Source: Rhodococcus sp. KRD162
GTDB taxonomy: Bacteria > Actinomycetota > Actinomycetes > Mycobacteriales > Mycobacteriaceae
Direction: 5' to 3'
Assembly: GCF_017168335.1 (NCBI RefSeq)
Contig: NZ_JABFAU010000005.1
Coordinates: forward strand, 430,575-494,574
DNA: 64,000 bases
Shown piece by piece: positions 12,009 to 21,502 of this stretch. How positions within the stretch are numbered: position 1 is the stretch's first letter; the number at the start of each line of letters is the position of its first letter. The notes below the pieces were generated by a model, which saw only the letters and a list, made by a program, of their open reading frames with translations, had not been told where the DNA came from and ran no database searches. The translations under genes were made by a program, and so were the position numbers.

Positions 12009-12913
12009 AGGTCGGCTCCATTCGATCGTTCGCGGATGTCGTTGATGATCCCGGAGAAGTCGACATCGGCGCCGCCCCCGGAGGTTCCCTTGAATCGCGC
12101 GTACAGTTCGGCGGCCTGCAAACCGAGAACGCCCTCGACGCCGTTGTCCCGCAGCGCGTTGGCAGCCAGGCTCAAATCCTTGTCCATCAACGCGGCAGCG
12201 AATCCGGGCTTGTAGTCGTTGTTCGCCGGGCTCGTCGGAACAGGACCAGGCACAGGGCAATTGGTGGTCAGGGCCCAACATTGACCGGATGCAGTCGAGG
12301 CCACGTCGAACAGTGCCTGGTTGCTCAGTCCGAGCTTCTCCCCCAGGACGAACGCCTCGCTGATCGCGATCATCGAGACGCCGAGAATCATGTTGTTGCA
12401 GATCTTGGCGGCCTGACCGTTTCCTGCGGCCCCGCAGTGCACGACCTTTCGGCCCATGACATCGAGAACTGCTGCAGCAGAGGCGAAGTCTTCCTCGGAA
12501 CCGCCCACCATGAAGGTCAACGTCCCGGCTGTCGCCCCGCCGACGCCGCCCGAGACGGGCGCATCGATGCTGCGGTGGCCGGCCTCGCCTGCAAGGCGAT
12601 GTGCGGCATGGGCGTCGGCGACATCGATGGTCGAGGAGTCGATGAACAGCGTTCCGGGTGCGGCCTCGGGTAGCAGGTCTGCATACAACCCGAGCACCAG
12701 CTTGCCGTTGGGCAGCATGGTGATGACGGTGTCGGCACCGGCGACGGCAGCGGCCGCCGATTCCATGACGGTCACGCCGTCTTTCGCGGCTTGTTCGAGA
12801 GCGGCGGGCACCAGATCGAAGCCCTGCACCGTGTAGCCCGCCGCAGCCAGATTGGCGGCCATTGGTCCACCCATGTGGCCCAGGCCGATGAAACCGATCG
12901 TCTTCTCGCTCAT
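12005..12913 (-). CDS. mmsB: 3-hydroxyisobutyrate dehydrogenase
   Basis: Oxidises 3-hydroxyisobutyrate to methylmalonate semialdehyde with NAD. The 302 residues show the N-terminal Rossmann loop [13 protein letters not shown] (7-19), the substrate-binding [11 protein letters not shown] (117-127) and the catalytic lysine K170 in AAKICNNM. The ATG at 12913 overlaps the preceding stop by one base (TGATG); a GTG at 12916 would add one residue. It sits between the hydrolase that makes its substrate and the hydratase gene in a single overlapping operon. Confidence 0.95.
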   Translation of the reverse strand: MSEKTIGFIGLGHMGGPMAANLAAAGYTVQGFDLVPAALEQAAKDGVTVMESAAAAVAGADTVITMLPNGKLVLGLYADLLPEAAPGTLFIDSSTIDVADAHAAHRLAGEAGHRSIDAPVSGGVGGATAGTLTFMVGGSEEDFASAAAVLDVMGRKVVHCGAAGNGQAAKICNNMILGVSMIAISEAFVLGEKLGLSNQALFDVASTASGQCWALTTNCPVPGPVPTSPANNDYKPGFAAALMDKDLSLAANALRDNGVEGVLGLQAAELYARFKGTSGGGADVDFSGIINDIRERSNGADL

Positions 12914-13965
12914 CACTGCTCACCTTCTGTATGTGCGTTCGACAGGCCGAGCTCCGCGTCCCCGAGAGGCGCGAAGTACCGGTCGACGTCCTCGGGTGTG
13001 ACCTCCGCCAACGTACGCGGTTGCCACTGCGGATTGCGATCTTTCTCCACTACCTGCGCCCGAATTCCCTCGACGAGGTCATGGCTGCTCAGCGATGCGA
13101 CCGACACGCGATACTCGTCGTCGAGCACCGCCTCCAGCGTCGGAAGTGTCGCCGCGCGTCGCAGAGATCTCAGCGTGACGGCCAGCGCGACGGGCGATTT
13201 GGATGCAATGTCCTGCGCGGCCTGCTGGGCCTGCGGCACCGAACTGGCAGCGAGAGCATCGATGATGGCCTGAACGTCGTCGCCGGCGTAGCAGGTGTCG
13301 ATCCAGTCCTGCTGGTCGACGGTCGAGTCCGGTGCAGGCTCGCTGAACGTCGAGACGGCCTCACCGACACTGACGGTTGCCAATGCCGAGTAGAAGTCTT
13401 CGAGCTTGTCCGATGGAATGTAGTGATCGGCAAAACCGGACGCGATGGCATCCGCGGCGTTCATTCTCGCTGTGGTGAGCGCGAAATGAGTGCCGATCTC
13501 ACCGGGAGCACGGGAGAGCAGATACGTTCCACCGACATCGGGGACGAAACCGATGCCGACCTCCGGCATCGCGATCTTCGAGCGTTCGGTGACGATTCGG
13601 GTGTTGGCGTGGGCCGAGAGTCCGACGCCCCCGCCCATCACGATGCCGTCCATGACGGCCACGAACGGCTTCGGGAATCGGGCTATCGCGGCGTTGAGGA
13701 TGTACTCGTCACGCCAGAAGTCCTTGCTCGCACTGCCACCCTCCTTGGCGTCGTGGTAGATCGAGACGATGTCGCCGCCTGCGCACAGTCCACGCTCGCC
13801 TGCTCCGGTGAGCAGTACTACATCGATGTCGTCGTCGGTTGCCCACTGCGTCAACGCCGGTGCGATCTCGCGCACCATCGCGTGGTCGAGCGCGTTGATG
13901 GCTTTGGGACGATTGAGCACGATCCGGCCGATACCACCGGAGACTTCGACGATCACATCGCTCAT
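12913..13965 (-). CDS. 3-hydroxyisobutyryl-CoA hydrolase
   Basis: Removes CoA from 3-hydroxyisobutyryl-CoA in valine breakdown. It is a 350-residue crotonase-fold protein, longer than a hydratase, as expected for HIBCH. It has the [10 protein letters not shown] and [10 protein letters not shown] oxyanion segments and the family signature [16 protein letters not shown], where the Glu and Asp replace the hydratase pair. The ATG at 13965 overlaps the acyl-CoA dehydrogenase stop by 4 bases. Neighbours upstream and downstream catalyse adjacent steps, which supports the specific name. Confidence 0.93.
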   Translation of the reverse strand: MSDVIVEVSGGIGRIVLNRPKAINALDHAMVREIAPALTQWATDDDIDVVLLTGAGERGLCAGGDIVSIYHDAKEGGSASKDFWRDEYILNAAIARFPKPFVAVMDGIVMGGGVGLSAHANTRIVTERSKIAMPEVGIGFVPDVGGTYLLSRAPGEIGTHFALTTARMNAADAIASGFADHYIPSDKLEDFYSALATVSVGEAVSTFSEPAPDSTVDQQDWIDTCYAGDDVQAIIDALAASSVPQAQQAAQDIASKSPVALAVTLRSLRRAATLPTLEAVLDDEYRVSVASLSSHDLVEGIRAQVVEKDRNPQWQPRTLAEVTPEDVDRYFAPLGDAELGLSNAHTEGEQ

Positions 13966-15101
13966 GCCGCACCCACGATCGATCGAGCAACGACGACGCG
14001 CATGATTTCGTTCGTCCCTTCCAGAATCTGATGCACGCGAAGGTCGCGAACAATCTTCTCGATGCCGTACTCGGACAGATATCCGTATCCGCCCAACAAT
14101 TGCAGCGACCCGTTGGCAACGTCGAAACCGGTGTCGGTTCCGAACCGCTTTGCCATCGCGCACATTTCGACCTTGTCCGGGGCGTTGCGCTGCAGAGCAT
14201 CCGCAGCGCGCCACAGCAGAGTTCGGGCCGCCTCCAGTTCGGTTCTGAAATCGGCCAACCGGAACTGCAGGGCCTGCGCATCGAGCAGCCGAGCTCCGAA
14301 TGCCTTGCGCTCGGCGAGGTAGGCGACGGCCGTGTCCAGAGCCGACTGCGCGCCGCCGATCGAACACGCGGCGATGTTGATGCGGCCTCCGTTGAGACCG
14401 TTCATCGCGATCCGGAAACCGCCGCCCTCGCTACCCAGCAGATTCTCGGCCGGAACACGAACTCCTTCGAGCACGACCTGTCGGGTGGGCTGGGCATTCC
14501 AACCCATCTTCTTCTCGTTCGCTCCGAACGAGAGCCCGTCGGTGCCCTTGGGCACGATGAACGCCGAGATACCGCTCGGCCCCGGAGCCCCGGTACGCGC
14601 CATGACGACGTATACCGCTGATGTCCCTGCACCGGAAATGAACTGCTTGACGCCGTCCAACACGTACTCGTCACCGTCGCGAACGGCCTTGGTGCTCAGC
14701 TGTGCTGCATCCGATCCAGCGCCCGGCTCGGTGAGGCAGTAACTGCCCAGCTGATCCATCGCACACAGGCCAGGAAGCCATGTCCGGCGCTGCTCGTCGG
14801 TGCCGTAGGTGTCGATCATCCAGGCAACCATGTTGTGGATGGATATGTACGCAGCGATGGACGGATCGCCCGTAGCGAGTTGCTCGAATATTCGTACCGA
14901 GTCGACTCTCGTCAACCCCGATCCACCCACATCCTCGCGAATGTAGATGCCACCCATACCCAGATCAGCCGCCTTGCGCAGAACGTCGACCGGGAAGTGC
15001 TTGTTCTGATCCCACTCGACTGCGTTGGGCGCGAGAAATTCGTCGGCGAATTCGCGAGCGGTGTCGTTGATCGCTCGCTCGTCCTCGTTCAGTGTGAACA
15101 T
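13962..15101 (-). CDS. Acyl-CoA dehydrogenase, probably isobutyryl-CoA dehydrogenase
   Basis: FAD enzyme that makes an enoyl-CoA from a short branched acyl-CoA, here probably isobutyryl-CoA to methacrylyl-CoA. The 379 residues include YCLTEPGAGSDAA, the KQFISGAGTSAVY segment, and the C-terminal HQILEGTNEIMR with the expected catalytic glutamate at E361. It starts at ATG 15101, seven bases after mmsA. The sequence continues open in frame upstream, but that stretch is antisense to mmsA and not part of this gene. Operon context suggests the substrate. Confidence 0.93.
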   Translation of the reverse strand: MFTLNEDERAINDTAREFADEFLAPNAVEWDQNKHFPVDVLRKAADLGMGGIYIREDVGGSGLTRVDSVRIFEQLATGDPSIAAYISIHNMVAWMIDTYGTDEQRRTWLPGLCAMDQLGSYCLTEPGAGSDAAQLSTKAVRDGDEYVLDGVKQFISGAGTSAVYVVMARTGAPGPSGISAFIVPKGTDGLSFGANEKKMGWNAQPTRQVVLEGVRVPAENLLGSEGGGFRIAMNGLNGGRINIAACSIGGAQSALDTAVAYLAERKAFGARLLDAQALQFRLADFRTELEAARTLLWRAADALQRNAPDKVEMCAMAKRFGTDTGFDVANGSLQLLGGYGYLSEYGIEKIVRDLRVHQILEGTNEIMRVVVARSIVGAA

Positions 15102-15108
15102 CACGCGA

Positions 15109-16617
15109 TCAGTCCATGTTCGGGATGACGAAGTGATTCTGCGAGAGGGATTCCTTGGTGCCCGACGGCCACCGCTGGGTGACGGTCTTGGTCTTGGTGT
15201 AGAAGCGGATCGAGTCCGGTCCGTGCTGGTTGAGATCGCCGAATCCGGAACGCTTCCAGCCGCCGAACGTGTGGTACGCGATCGGAACCGGAATCGGCAC
15301 GTTGACGCCGACCATTCCCACCTGAACGCGCGAACAGAAGTCGCGGGCGGTGTCGCCGTCGCGGGTGAAGATGGACACTCCGTTGCCGTACTCGTGCTCG
15401 GTGGGCAGACGAAGTGCGTCCTCGTAGTCCTTGGCACGGACAACGATCAGGACAGGTCCGAAGATCTCTTCCTTGTAGATCCGCATGTCGGTGGTGACCT
15501 TGTCGAACAATGTCGCCCCGGCGAAGAATCCGCCCTCATGGCCTTCCAGGCTGAAGCCGCGACCGTCGACGACCAGCTCGGCACCCTCGTCGATCCCGAT
15601 CTGGGTGTAGCTGTTGACCCGCTCGAGTGCATCGCTGCCCACGAGCGGACCGAAGTCCGCGGTTTCGTCGTCCGAGCGGCCGATCTTCAGCTTCGCCACC
15701 CGCTCGGTCAACTTGGCGACGAGCGCGTCTGCGGTCTCCTCACCGACCGGAACGGCAACGGAGATCGCCATGCAGCGTTCGCCCGCCGAGCCGTATGCGG
15801 CACCGAGAAGGGCATCGGCCACCTCGTCGAGATCGGCGTCGGGCATCACCAGAGCGTGGTTCTTGGCTCCGCCGAAGCACTGTGCGCGCTTACCGTGCTG
15901 GGCCGCGGTCTCGTAGATGTACTGGGCGATGGGGGTCGAGCCGACGAAGCCGATGGCCTTGACGCGGTCGTCGGTGAGCAACACATCGACGGCGTCCTTG
16001 CCGCCGTTGACGACGTTGAACACACCCGGCGGCAGTCCGGCTTCGAGGAAGAGCTCGGCGAGCTTGAGCGGAACGGAGGGATCGCGCTCGGACGGCTTGA
16101 GAACGAAGGCGTTGCCGCAGGCGATGGCCGGGCCTGCTTTCCACAGCGGAATCATCGCCGGGAAGTTGAACGGGGTGATTCCGGCGACGACACCGAGTGG
16201 CTGCCGCATCGAGTAGACGTCGATGCCGCCGCCTGCGCCTTCGGTGTACTCGCCTTTGAGCAGGTGCGGAACCCCGACGGCGAACTCGACGACCTCGACG
16301 CCGCGCTGGACATCGCCCCTCGCGTCCGCGATCGTCTTGCCGTGCTCGGAGGACAGCAAGCGTGCGAGCTCGTCCATGTCTCGGGTGACCAGTGCGAGAA
16401 ATTTCATCAGCACGCGGGCCCGCCGCTGAGGGTTCCAGGTGGCCCACTCGCGTTGCGCCTGCTCGGCGTCGGCGATCGCTGCCTCGACCTCGGCGGCATC
16501 GGCCAGCGGCACCCGGGCCTGCACCTGGCCGGTGTTGGGATCGAAGACGTCCCCGAACTGTCCTGAAGTGCCTGCGACGTGCTTGCCGCCGATGAAGTGC
16601 GTGAGTTCGCGAGTCAT
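15109..16617 (-). CDS. mmsA: Methylmalonate-semialdehyde dehydrogenase (CoA-acylating)
   Basis: Converts methylmalonate semialdehyde to propionyl-CoA, and malonate semialdehyde to acetyl-CoA, using NAD and CoA. The 502 residues have the aldehyde dehydrogenase layout: GITPFNFPAMIPLWK (146-160), the FVGSTPIAQYIY nucleotide segment (224-235), and catalytic C282 in AGERCMA, all typical of MmsA. The ATG at 16617 has GAGG 9 bases upstream. It is the first gene of the valine operon. Its malonate-semialdehyde activity would also complete beta-alanine breakdown from the pyrimidine operon at 39.7-47.9 kb. Confidence 0.96.
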   Translation of the reverse strand: MTRELTHFIGGKHVAGTSGQFGDVFDPNTGQVQARVPLADAAEVEAAIADAEQAQREWATWNPQRRARVLMKFLALVTRDMDELARLLSSEHGKTIADARGDVQRGVEVVEFAVGVPHLLKGEYTEGAGGGIDVYSMRQPLGVVAGITPFNFPAMIPLWKAGPAIACGNAFVLKPSERDPSVPLKLAELFLEAGLPPGVFNVVNGGKDAVDVLLTDDRVKAIGFVGSTPIAQYIYETAAQHGKRAQCFGGAKNHALVMPDADLDEVADALLGAAYGSAGERCMAISVAVPVGEETADALVAKLTERVAKLKIGRSDDETADFGPLVGSDALERVNSYTQIGIDEGAELVVDGRGFSLEGHEGGFFAGATLFDKVTTDMRIYKEEIFGPVLIVVRAKDYEDALRLPTEHEYGNGVSIFTRDGDTARDFCSRVQVGMVGVNVPIPVPIAYHTFGGWKRSGFGDLNQHGPDSIRFYTKTKTVTQRWPSGTKESLSQNHFVIPNMD

Positions 16618-16653
16618 GAAGTCCATCCTCGAACGTGGGAAATGAAGTACGCC

Positions 16654-16670
16654 CATCCTATAGTTGGATG
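16654..16670. promoter_or_regulatory. Inverted repeat over a candidate -10 of the valine operon
   Basis: CATCC and GGATG form a 5-7-5 inverted repeat, 37 to 53 bases upstream of the mmsA start. On the minus strand, TATAGG (16657-16662) is a plausible -10 lying inside it, so a bound repressor would block transcription. The -35 is poor. Arms are short, so this is tentative. Confidence 0.3.
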
Positions 16671-16691
16671 TCCATGCAAGTCCACAGCACG

Positions 16692-17444
16692 TCACATTCG
16701 GTCGTAGAACTGCCTCAGATCGGCACACGCACGACTGACCTCGCCCTCGGAGGAGCCGTCGGCACGAAATATCCGACGCAGAATCAACGGATCCAGATCG
16801 TCCATCGCCGGAGCGAACGACACCCGAGGAAGATCGGGGAACGACGCGCGATCGGCGAACCAGTCATCGGCGTCGAACCGATCATCCCCGTCGCCCACCC
16901 CCTCGATCAGCTGATCGAGATCCACTCCGCGCAGCGTCAGGATGGTGGCCGCCGACGAGTCGATGTGTTCCGCGGCGATGTACATCAGCGCCGCCGCATG
17001 TTTGCACGGCCACCCGTCGTCGGGGCACGTGCAATCGAAATCGAGCTGCCCCTTGTCGTGCGGAAGCAACGTCGACGCCAACGCCTGCGGAATGGCATTG
17101 GAGGCCAACTCGGCCAACATTCCGGGATTGGATCGCACCCGATCGACGAGCGCGGCCACCTCACCCTGCGTCAGCGGCTCGACGGTGACCGAGGCCGAGA
17201 ACGGCTCGAGCTGACTGCCCTGCACCTCGCCGTAGATCTGCCCGCGCTCCACCCCGAGAGTGAGCACCTGCCCCTGACGGGCATAGGTCCGCCCCCGTGC
17301 GATACGGCCTGGATCAGCAAGGTCTTCCATCGCCGCGACGAAGTGCCTGCCCCACCACGTCTGTCCGAAGGCTCCGCGCTTGTTCCTCGACTCGATGCCG
17401 CCCTTGGCTTTGCGCCGCTTGCCGTACTGCGAGAAGTCGACCAT
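16692..17444 (-). CDS. SWIM zinc-finger protein
   Basis: Role unknown; SWIM fingers bind DNA or protein. The 250 residues contain the motif C138-x-C140-x6-C147-x-H149 (CTCPDDGWPCKH). The N-terminal half has a GRTYARQGQV segment usual in these partners of SNF2 proteins. Its start overlaps the helicase stop (TGATG; a GTG at 17447 is also possible), so the two are made together. Such pairs are common in actinobacteria and are thought to act in DNA or chromatin remodelling, without a firm assignment. Confidence 0.9.
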   Translation of the reverse strand: MVDFSQYGKRRKAKGGIESRNKRGAFGQTWWGRHFVAAMEDLADPGRIARGRTYARQGQVLTLGVERGQIYGEVQGSQLEPFSASVTVEPLTQGEVAALVDRVRSNPGMLAELASNAIPQALASTLLPHDKGQLDFDCTCPDDGWPCKHAAALMYIAAEHIDSSAATILTLRGVDLDQLIEGVGDGDDRFDADDWFADRASFPDLPRVSFAPAMDDLDPLILRRIFRADGSSEGEVSRACADLRQFYDRM

Positions 17445-20323
17445 CACTCACCCACCGCATCCTCGCTGAGGCGAAAGAGCTCCTGCAGTTCCGCGGTATC
17501 CATTTCGGTCACCCAACTCTCGCCGGTGCCCACCGCCAGGTCCGCCAGGTCCTGTTTGGAGACGAGCATCGAGTCGATCCGCTCCTCCACCGTGCCGACA
17601 CACAGCAGTTTGCGCACTTCGACGTTCTTGCGCTGCCCGATCCGAAATGCGCGGTCGGTCGCTTGATTCTCCACCGCCGGGTTCCACCAACGATCCAGAT
17701 GCACAACATGATTGGCAGCGGTGAGATTCAAACCGGTACCGCCGGCCTTGAGCGAGAGCAGCATGATCGGCGGACCGTCCTCGCTCTGGAACTTCTCCAC
17801 CATCGCATCGCGCTTGGTCTTGCTCACACCGCCGTGCAGAAACGGCACCTCGGCTCCGAAACGATCTCCGAAGTACGGTGCCACGAGTTCGCCGAACTCC
17901 CGAAACTGCGTGAACAGCAACACCTTCTCGTTGTCACCCAGAATCGAATCGAGCATGTCCTCCACCAACCCGATCTTGCCCGATCGGTGCTGGCCCCTCT
18001 TGAGCACCGGCGAGCCGTCGGACAGAAAATGGGCGGGATGATTGCAGACCTGTTTCAGGCGAGTGAGAGCAGAGAGCACCGCACCCTTGCGCTTCATTCC
18101 CTTCGCGTCGGCGATCTGCGCCATCATCTCGTCGACAACGGCCTTGTACAACGCGGCTTGCTCGGCGGTGAGGTTGGCGCGCACCGTCATTTCGTTCTTG
18201 TCGGGCAGATCCGAGATGACCGTCGGATCGGTCTTGACTCGGCGCAGAATGAACGGCGAGGTGATGGCACGCAGCCGCGACACTGCGCTCTCGTCGTTCT
18301 CACGCTCGATCGGTACGGAGAATCGCTTCCGAAAGTCGGACGGGCGCCCCAACATGCCCGGATTGGCGAAGTCGAGAATGGACCGGAGCTCGTCGAGCCG
18401 GTTCTCCACCGGAGTTCCGGTGAGCGCCAACTTGTGTTCCGCCGGAATCGCCAGCGCCGCCTTGGCCTGAACCGTGCCCGCATTCTTGATGTGTTGCGCC
18501 TCGTCGAGCACCACACGTCGCCAGAGCTGCTCCGCCAGTTGCACGCGATCTTTGGCCATCAACGCATACGTGGTGACGGTCAGATCGTGTTCGGCGATCG
18601 CCCGGTCGAGCTCGTCGCCCTTCGCCCGAGCCGGACCGTGATGCACGAGCACTCTCAGTGCGGGCGTGAACTTGCCCGCCTCTCGCTGCCAGTTGCCCAC
18701 CACCGACATCGGTGCCACCAGCAGAGTCGGCTTCGTGCTCTGTTCGTGAGCAAGCAGCGTCAGCACCTGCAGTGTCTTGCCGAGACCCATGTCGTCGGCG
18801 AGTACGGCTCCGAGTCCGAGCCGGCTCATGAACGCGAGCCAGTCCAGCCCGCGCTGCTGGTAGGGCCGAAGAACTGCGTTCACGCCGTCGGGCACCGGTA
18901 TCGACTCCGGCACCGCACCGGGCTCGAGCAGCGTGGCCGCCCAGCCGGTGGCGCGAATGTCCTGAATCGGTGCCGGCGGAGGATCCGCCAACGTCATCTC
19001 GCGCATCAACGTGCTCAGCGCTGTCCCGTCGCCGTGGTGCTCCGCGACGTACTTCGCGGCCCGAGCGAGCTGCCCACCGTCGGCCAATACCCACTGACCC
19101 CGAAGGCGAACGAGGTCCCCTTTGGTGGCGGCGAGCTTGTTCATCTCAGCTTCGGTGAGCACCATGTCGCCGAGTTGGAGCTGCCAGTCGTACGACACCA
19201 ACTCGTCCATGCCGACCGCGCGGTCGGCGGCCGCCTTGGTCACGGCAGGAGAGTCGACACGCAAGCGCATCGAGGGGTCCAACCTGGTCCAGGCCCGCGG
19301 CAACAACACGGTCGTTCCCGTGGCCTGCAGAGCCGTCGCCCCGTGTTCCACGAGATCGATCACGACCGACGTCGGCAGCAGAAGGTCGAGGGTGCCGTCC
19401 TGAGTCGGCACATCACGCAGCCTCGGGTACGCCGCGACCGCCTCGCCGAGCTTGCGCACCGCGATCGAGAGCAGCGCAGCATCGACCTTGCGGCTCATCG
19501 GCACTGGACGTGGTGCTTCACCGTCCGCCCGCAGACACACCTGGAGGGTCCAGAACGACTCCGCAGACTCGTCGGCGACCTGGATGCGCCCCGGTTCCTC
19601 GACCCCTGGTTCCTCGGCCACTTGTTCGTCGGCCACTGGTTCGTCGTCATCGGGTTCGAGCAGGCGGAGCACCAACGAGGGCTCGTCCACGGTGAGACTT
19701 GCGCGCCAGTTCTCCAGCAGTGTCGAGACCTGCTGTGTGCCATCTGCATACGGATCGTCACGGACCAGGGCCGAGAGCAGCGGATGCTCCGCGTCCGGTC
19801 TGCCCAGACGTGATCGGACGATCGGATCGGTGAGCTCCTCGACCATGTCGTCGAGAATCTTCTTGGGCCGGTCCGAGGCACGCTGGACGGACGGCATCGA
19901 CACGGCGAGTTCGCTGAGCCACGCACGCTGTCGCTCACCGCCGACCAGACGCCACCGTGGCCACCACTGCCCGTCCATCGACTTCAGTGCGGGTACGACC
20001 CGCCCACCGCGGACCCAGCGTTCGATCCCGTGGGCGACGTGCGCCAGAAAGAGCAGATCACCGGAGATCAGCGCGTGCGCGGGTGGCGTCCGCAGCAGCA
20101 GATCCGCTGCATCGTTCGGTGCGAGTGCGATCGCGGGAATCTGGACGGGGTCCTGCGCGCCCGTGTGATGGTCTGCCGAGGGAAACGACACGGACGCACG
20201 GTGCCGGAAAGTCTTGGCGAGGGTCTGCGCATGAATCGGCGGGAGATCAGGTTCGTCGCCGGAGGCGAGTTCGTCGTCCCACAGCATCAGTCCCGAACCG
20301 GGGGACCACAGACCGTGCAACAT
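17444..20323 (-). CDS. SNF2-family DEAD/DEAH helicase
   Basis: ATP-driven DNA translocase. Of 959 residues, the N-terminal half (1-450) is an SNF2-associated region with acidic DEP/DEQ-rich stretches. The ATPase core follows: ADDMGLGKT near residues 505-513, DEAQH near 606, LTGTPVENRLDEL, and the helicase C-terminal motifs FTQFREF and the RAFRIGQRKNVEV arginine-finger region near 890. The ATG at 20323 is preferred to a TTG at 20335. It is the first gene of a two-gene unit with the SWIM protein. A repair or remodelling role is inferred from the family. Confidence 0.92.
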   Translation of the reverse strand: MLHGLWSPGSGLMLWDDELASGDEPDLPPIHAQTLAKTFRHRASVSFPSADHHTGAQDPVQIPAIALAPNDAADLLLRTPPAHALISGDLLFLAHVAHGIERWVRGGRVVPALKSMDGQWWPRWRLVGGERQRAWLSELAVSMPSVQRASDRPKKILDDMVEELTDPIVRSRLGRPDAEHPLLSALVRDDPYADGTQQVSTLLENWRASLTVDEPSLVLRLLEPDDDEPVADEQVAEEPGVEEPGRIQVADESAESFWTLQVCLRADGEAPRPVPMSRKVDAALLSIAVRKLGEAVAAYPRLRDVPTQDGTLDLLLPTSVVIDLVEHGATALQATGTTVLLPRAWTRLDPSMRLRVDSPAVTKAAADRAVGMDELVSYDWQLQLGDMVLTEAEMNKLAATKGDLVRLRGQWVLADGGQLARAAKYVAEHHGDGTALSTLMREMTLADPPPAPIQDIRATGWAATLLEPGAVPESIPVPDGVNAVLRPYQQRGLDWLAFMSRLGLGAVLADDMGLGKTLQVLTLLAHEQSTKPTLLVAPMSVVGNWQREAGKFTPALRVLVHHGPARAKGDELDRAIAEHDLTVTTYALMAKDRVQLAEQLWRRVVLDEAQHIKNAGTVQAKAALAIPAEHKLALTGTPVENRLDELRSILDFANPGMLGRPSDFRKRFSVPIERENDESAVSRLRAITSPFILRRVKTDPTVISDLPDKNEMTVRANLTAEQAALYKAVVDEMMAQIADAKGMKRKGAVLSALTRLKQVCNHPAHFLSDGSPVLKRGQHRSGKIGLVEDMLDSILGDNEKVLLFTQFREFGELVAPYFGDRFGAEVPFLHGGVSKTKRDAMVEKFQSEDGPPIMLLSLKAGGTGLNLTAANHVVHLDRWWNPAVENQATDRAFRIGQRKNVEVRKLLCVGTVEERIDSMLVSKQDLADLAVGTGESWVTEMDTAELQELFRLSEDAVGE

Positions 20324-20397
20324 CGGTCCATCCAATCAGGACGCACCGACACCACCTCGGCGAGGCAGTCCGGAAACGGTCCGGGCCGGAGCGCGCC

Positions 20398-20466
20398 GAG
20401 CGCGCGAGCCATCAGGCACCGAGCGCGCGAGCCATCAGGCACCGAGCGCGCGAGTCATCGGGCACA
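20398..20466. repeat. Three tandem 23-bp GC-rich repeats
   Basis: Units start at 20398, 20421 and 20444. The first two are identical (gagcgcgcgagccatcagg + cacc) and the third differs at a few bases. A partial copy, gagcgcgcc, lies just upstream at 20389. The array occupies the divergent promoter space between the SNF2 gene and the oxidoreductase, ending 8 bases before the ATG at 20475. Confidence 0.9.
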
Positions 20467-20474
20467 GTGGTCAC

Positions 20475-21374
20475 ATGATCGCGTACGGCTTCAGCGAATA
20501 CGGCGGACCCGAAACCGAGTACCTTCTCGACGTGCCCATGCCCGAGCCCGGGGCCGGTCAGATCCTCGTCGCGGTGCATGTGGCCGGGGTCAATCCTGCC
20601 GATTGGAAAGTGCGGGCAGGTAACCGCAAGGACACTGTGCCGATCACGTTGCCTGCGGTGCTGGGGCGAGAAGTGTCGGGAACTGTCGTCGAAACCGGCT
20701 CCGGGGTGGACGAGTTCACGGTGGGTGACGAGGTGTTCGGGGCGACGGCGTCAGGTCACGGCGGCTACGCCCAGTACACCGTGCTCAATGCGTCGAGCTC
20801 CGCCCACAAACCCGATTCGGTGTCGTGGTCGGCGGCGGCCACTCTGCCCGTCGCGGCCGGCACTGCCTATGACGTACTGCGCGGACTGGCGTTGGTCTCC
20901 GGCAGCACGCTGCTGGTGCTGGGCGCTGGAGGCGGCGTGGGTTCGTCGGTGCTGCAGCTGGCGCGCGCGACTGGCATCGAGGTTCTCGCTGTCGCCGGCG
21001 CCGGCAAGCAGGAATGGGTCGAGTATCTCGGGGCCGAATTCGTCGCCGCGGGACCGCAGTACATCGATTCGATTTCGCGACCGGTCCACGGCATCGTCGA
21101 TCTCGTCGGCGGCGAGACGCTGCGCGCGGCCGCCGAGAAGACCGGCGCACCGGTGGTGAGCGTCGCCGATCCCGTGCAGGCCACGCAGTGGGGTGGATCA
21201 GGAGCCCATCGTGACCGCACCACAGCCGCATTCACACATTTGGCAGAGCTGGTCGCGACCGGGGTGCTGAGCCCACGCATAGACCACGTGTTTCCGCTCG
21301 AACGCGCGGGCGAGGCTCTCGCTCTCGTCGAGGACGGCCACACGCTCGGCAAGGTCGTCGTCCAGGTTCGCTGA
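20475..21374 (+). CDS. NADP-dependent quinone oxidoreductase-like protein (MDR family)
   Basis: Predicted NADPH-dependent reductase of quinones or enones. The 299 residues fit the zinc-free medium-chain dehydrogenase family: the catalytic-domain segment VHVAGVNPADWKVRAG, the EVSGTVVETGSGV strand, and the cofactor loop LVLGAGGGVGSSVLQLA near 142-158. Zinc ligands are absent, as usual for QOR enzymes. The gene stands alone between two different short tandem repeat arrays. Its substrate is unknown. Confidence 0.9.
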   Translation: MIAYGFSEYGGPETEYLLDVPMPEPGAGQILVAVHVAGVNPADWKVRAGNRKDTVPITLPAVLGREVSGTVVETGSGVDEFTVGDEVFGATASGHGGYAQYTVLNASSSAHKPDSVSWSAAATLPVAAGTAYDVLRGLALVSGSTLLVLGAGGGVGSSVLQLARATGIEVLAVAGAGKQEWVEYLGAEFVAAGPQYIDSISRPVHGIVDLVGGETLRAAAEKTGAPVVSVADPVQATQWGGSGAHRDRTTAAFTHLAELVATGVLSPRIDHVFPLERAGEALALVEDGHTLGKVVVQVR

Positions 21375-21376
21375 AT

Positions 21377-21416
21377 CCGATGTCCCGATGTCCCGGTGTC
21401 CCGATGTCCCGATGTC
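21377..21416. repeat. Five tandem 8-bp repeats (CCGATGTC)
   Basis: Copies start at 21377, 21385, 21393, 21401 and 21409. Only the third differs (CCGGTGTC). The array begins 3 bases after the oxidoreductase stop codon. It is not a hairpin terminator, since the copies are direct. Confidence 0.92.
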
Positions 21417-21502
21417 CCCGTGGACCTCGACGTCACTGTCGGTGCCCTACGGCAGACTGCTACCACGACGGGTGACTGCAGAAGACCGACGATGGGGCGT
21501 GT

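Noticed and set aside
21377-21416. Terminator after the oxidoreductase gene
   Set aside because: The repeats are direct and cannot fold into a single stable hairpin followed by T residues.
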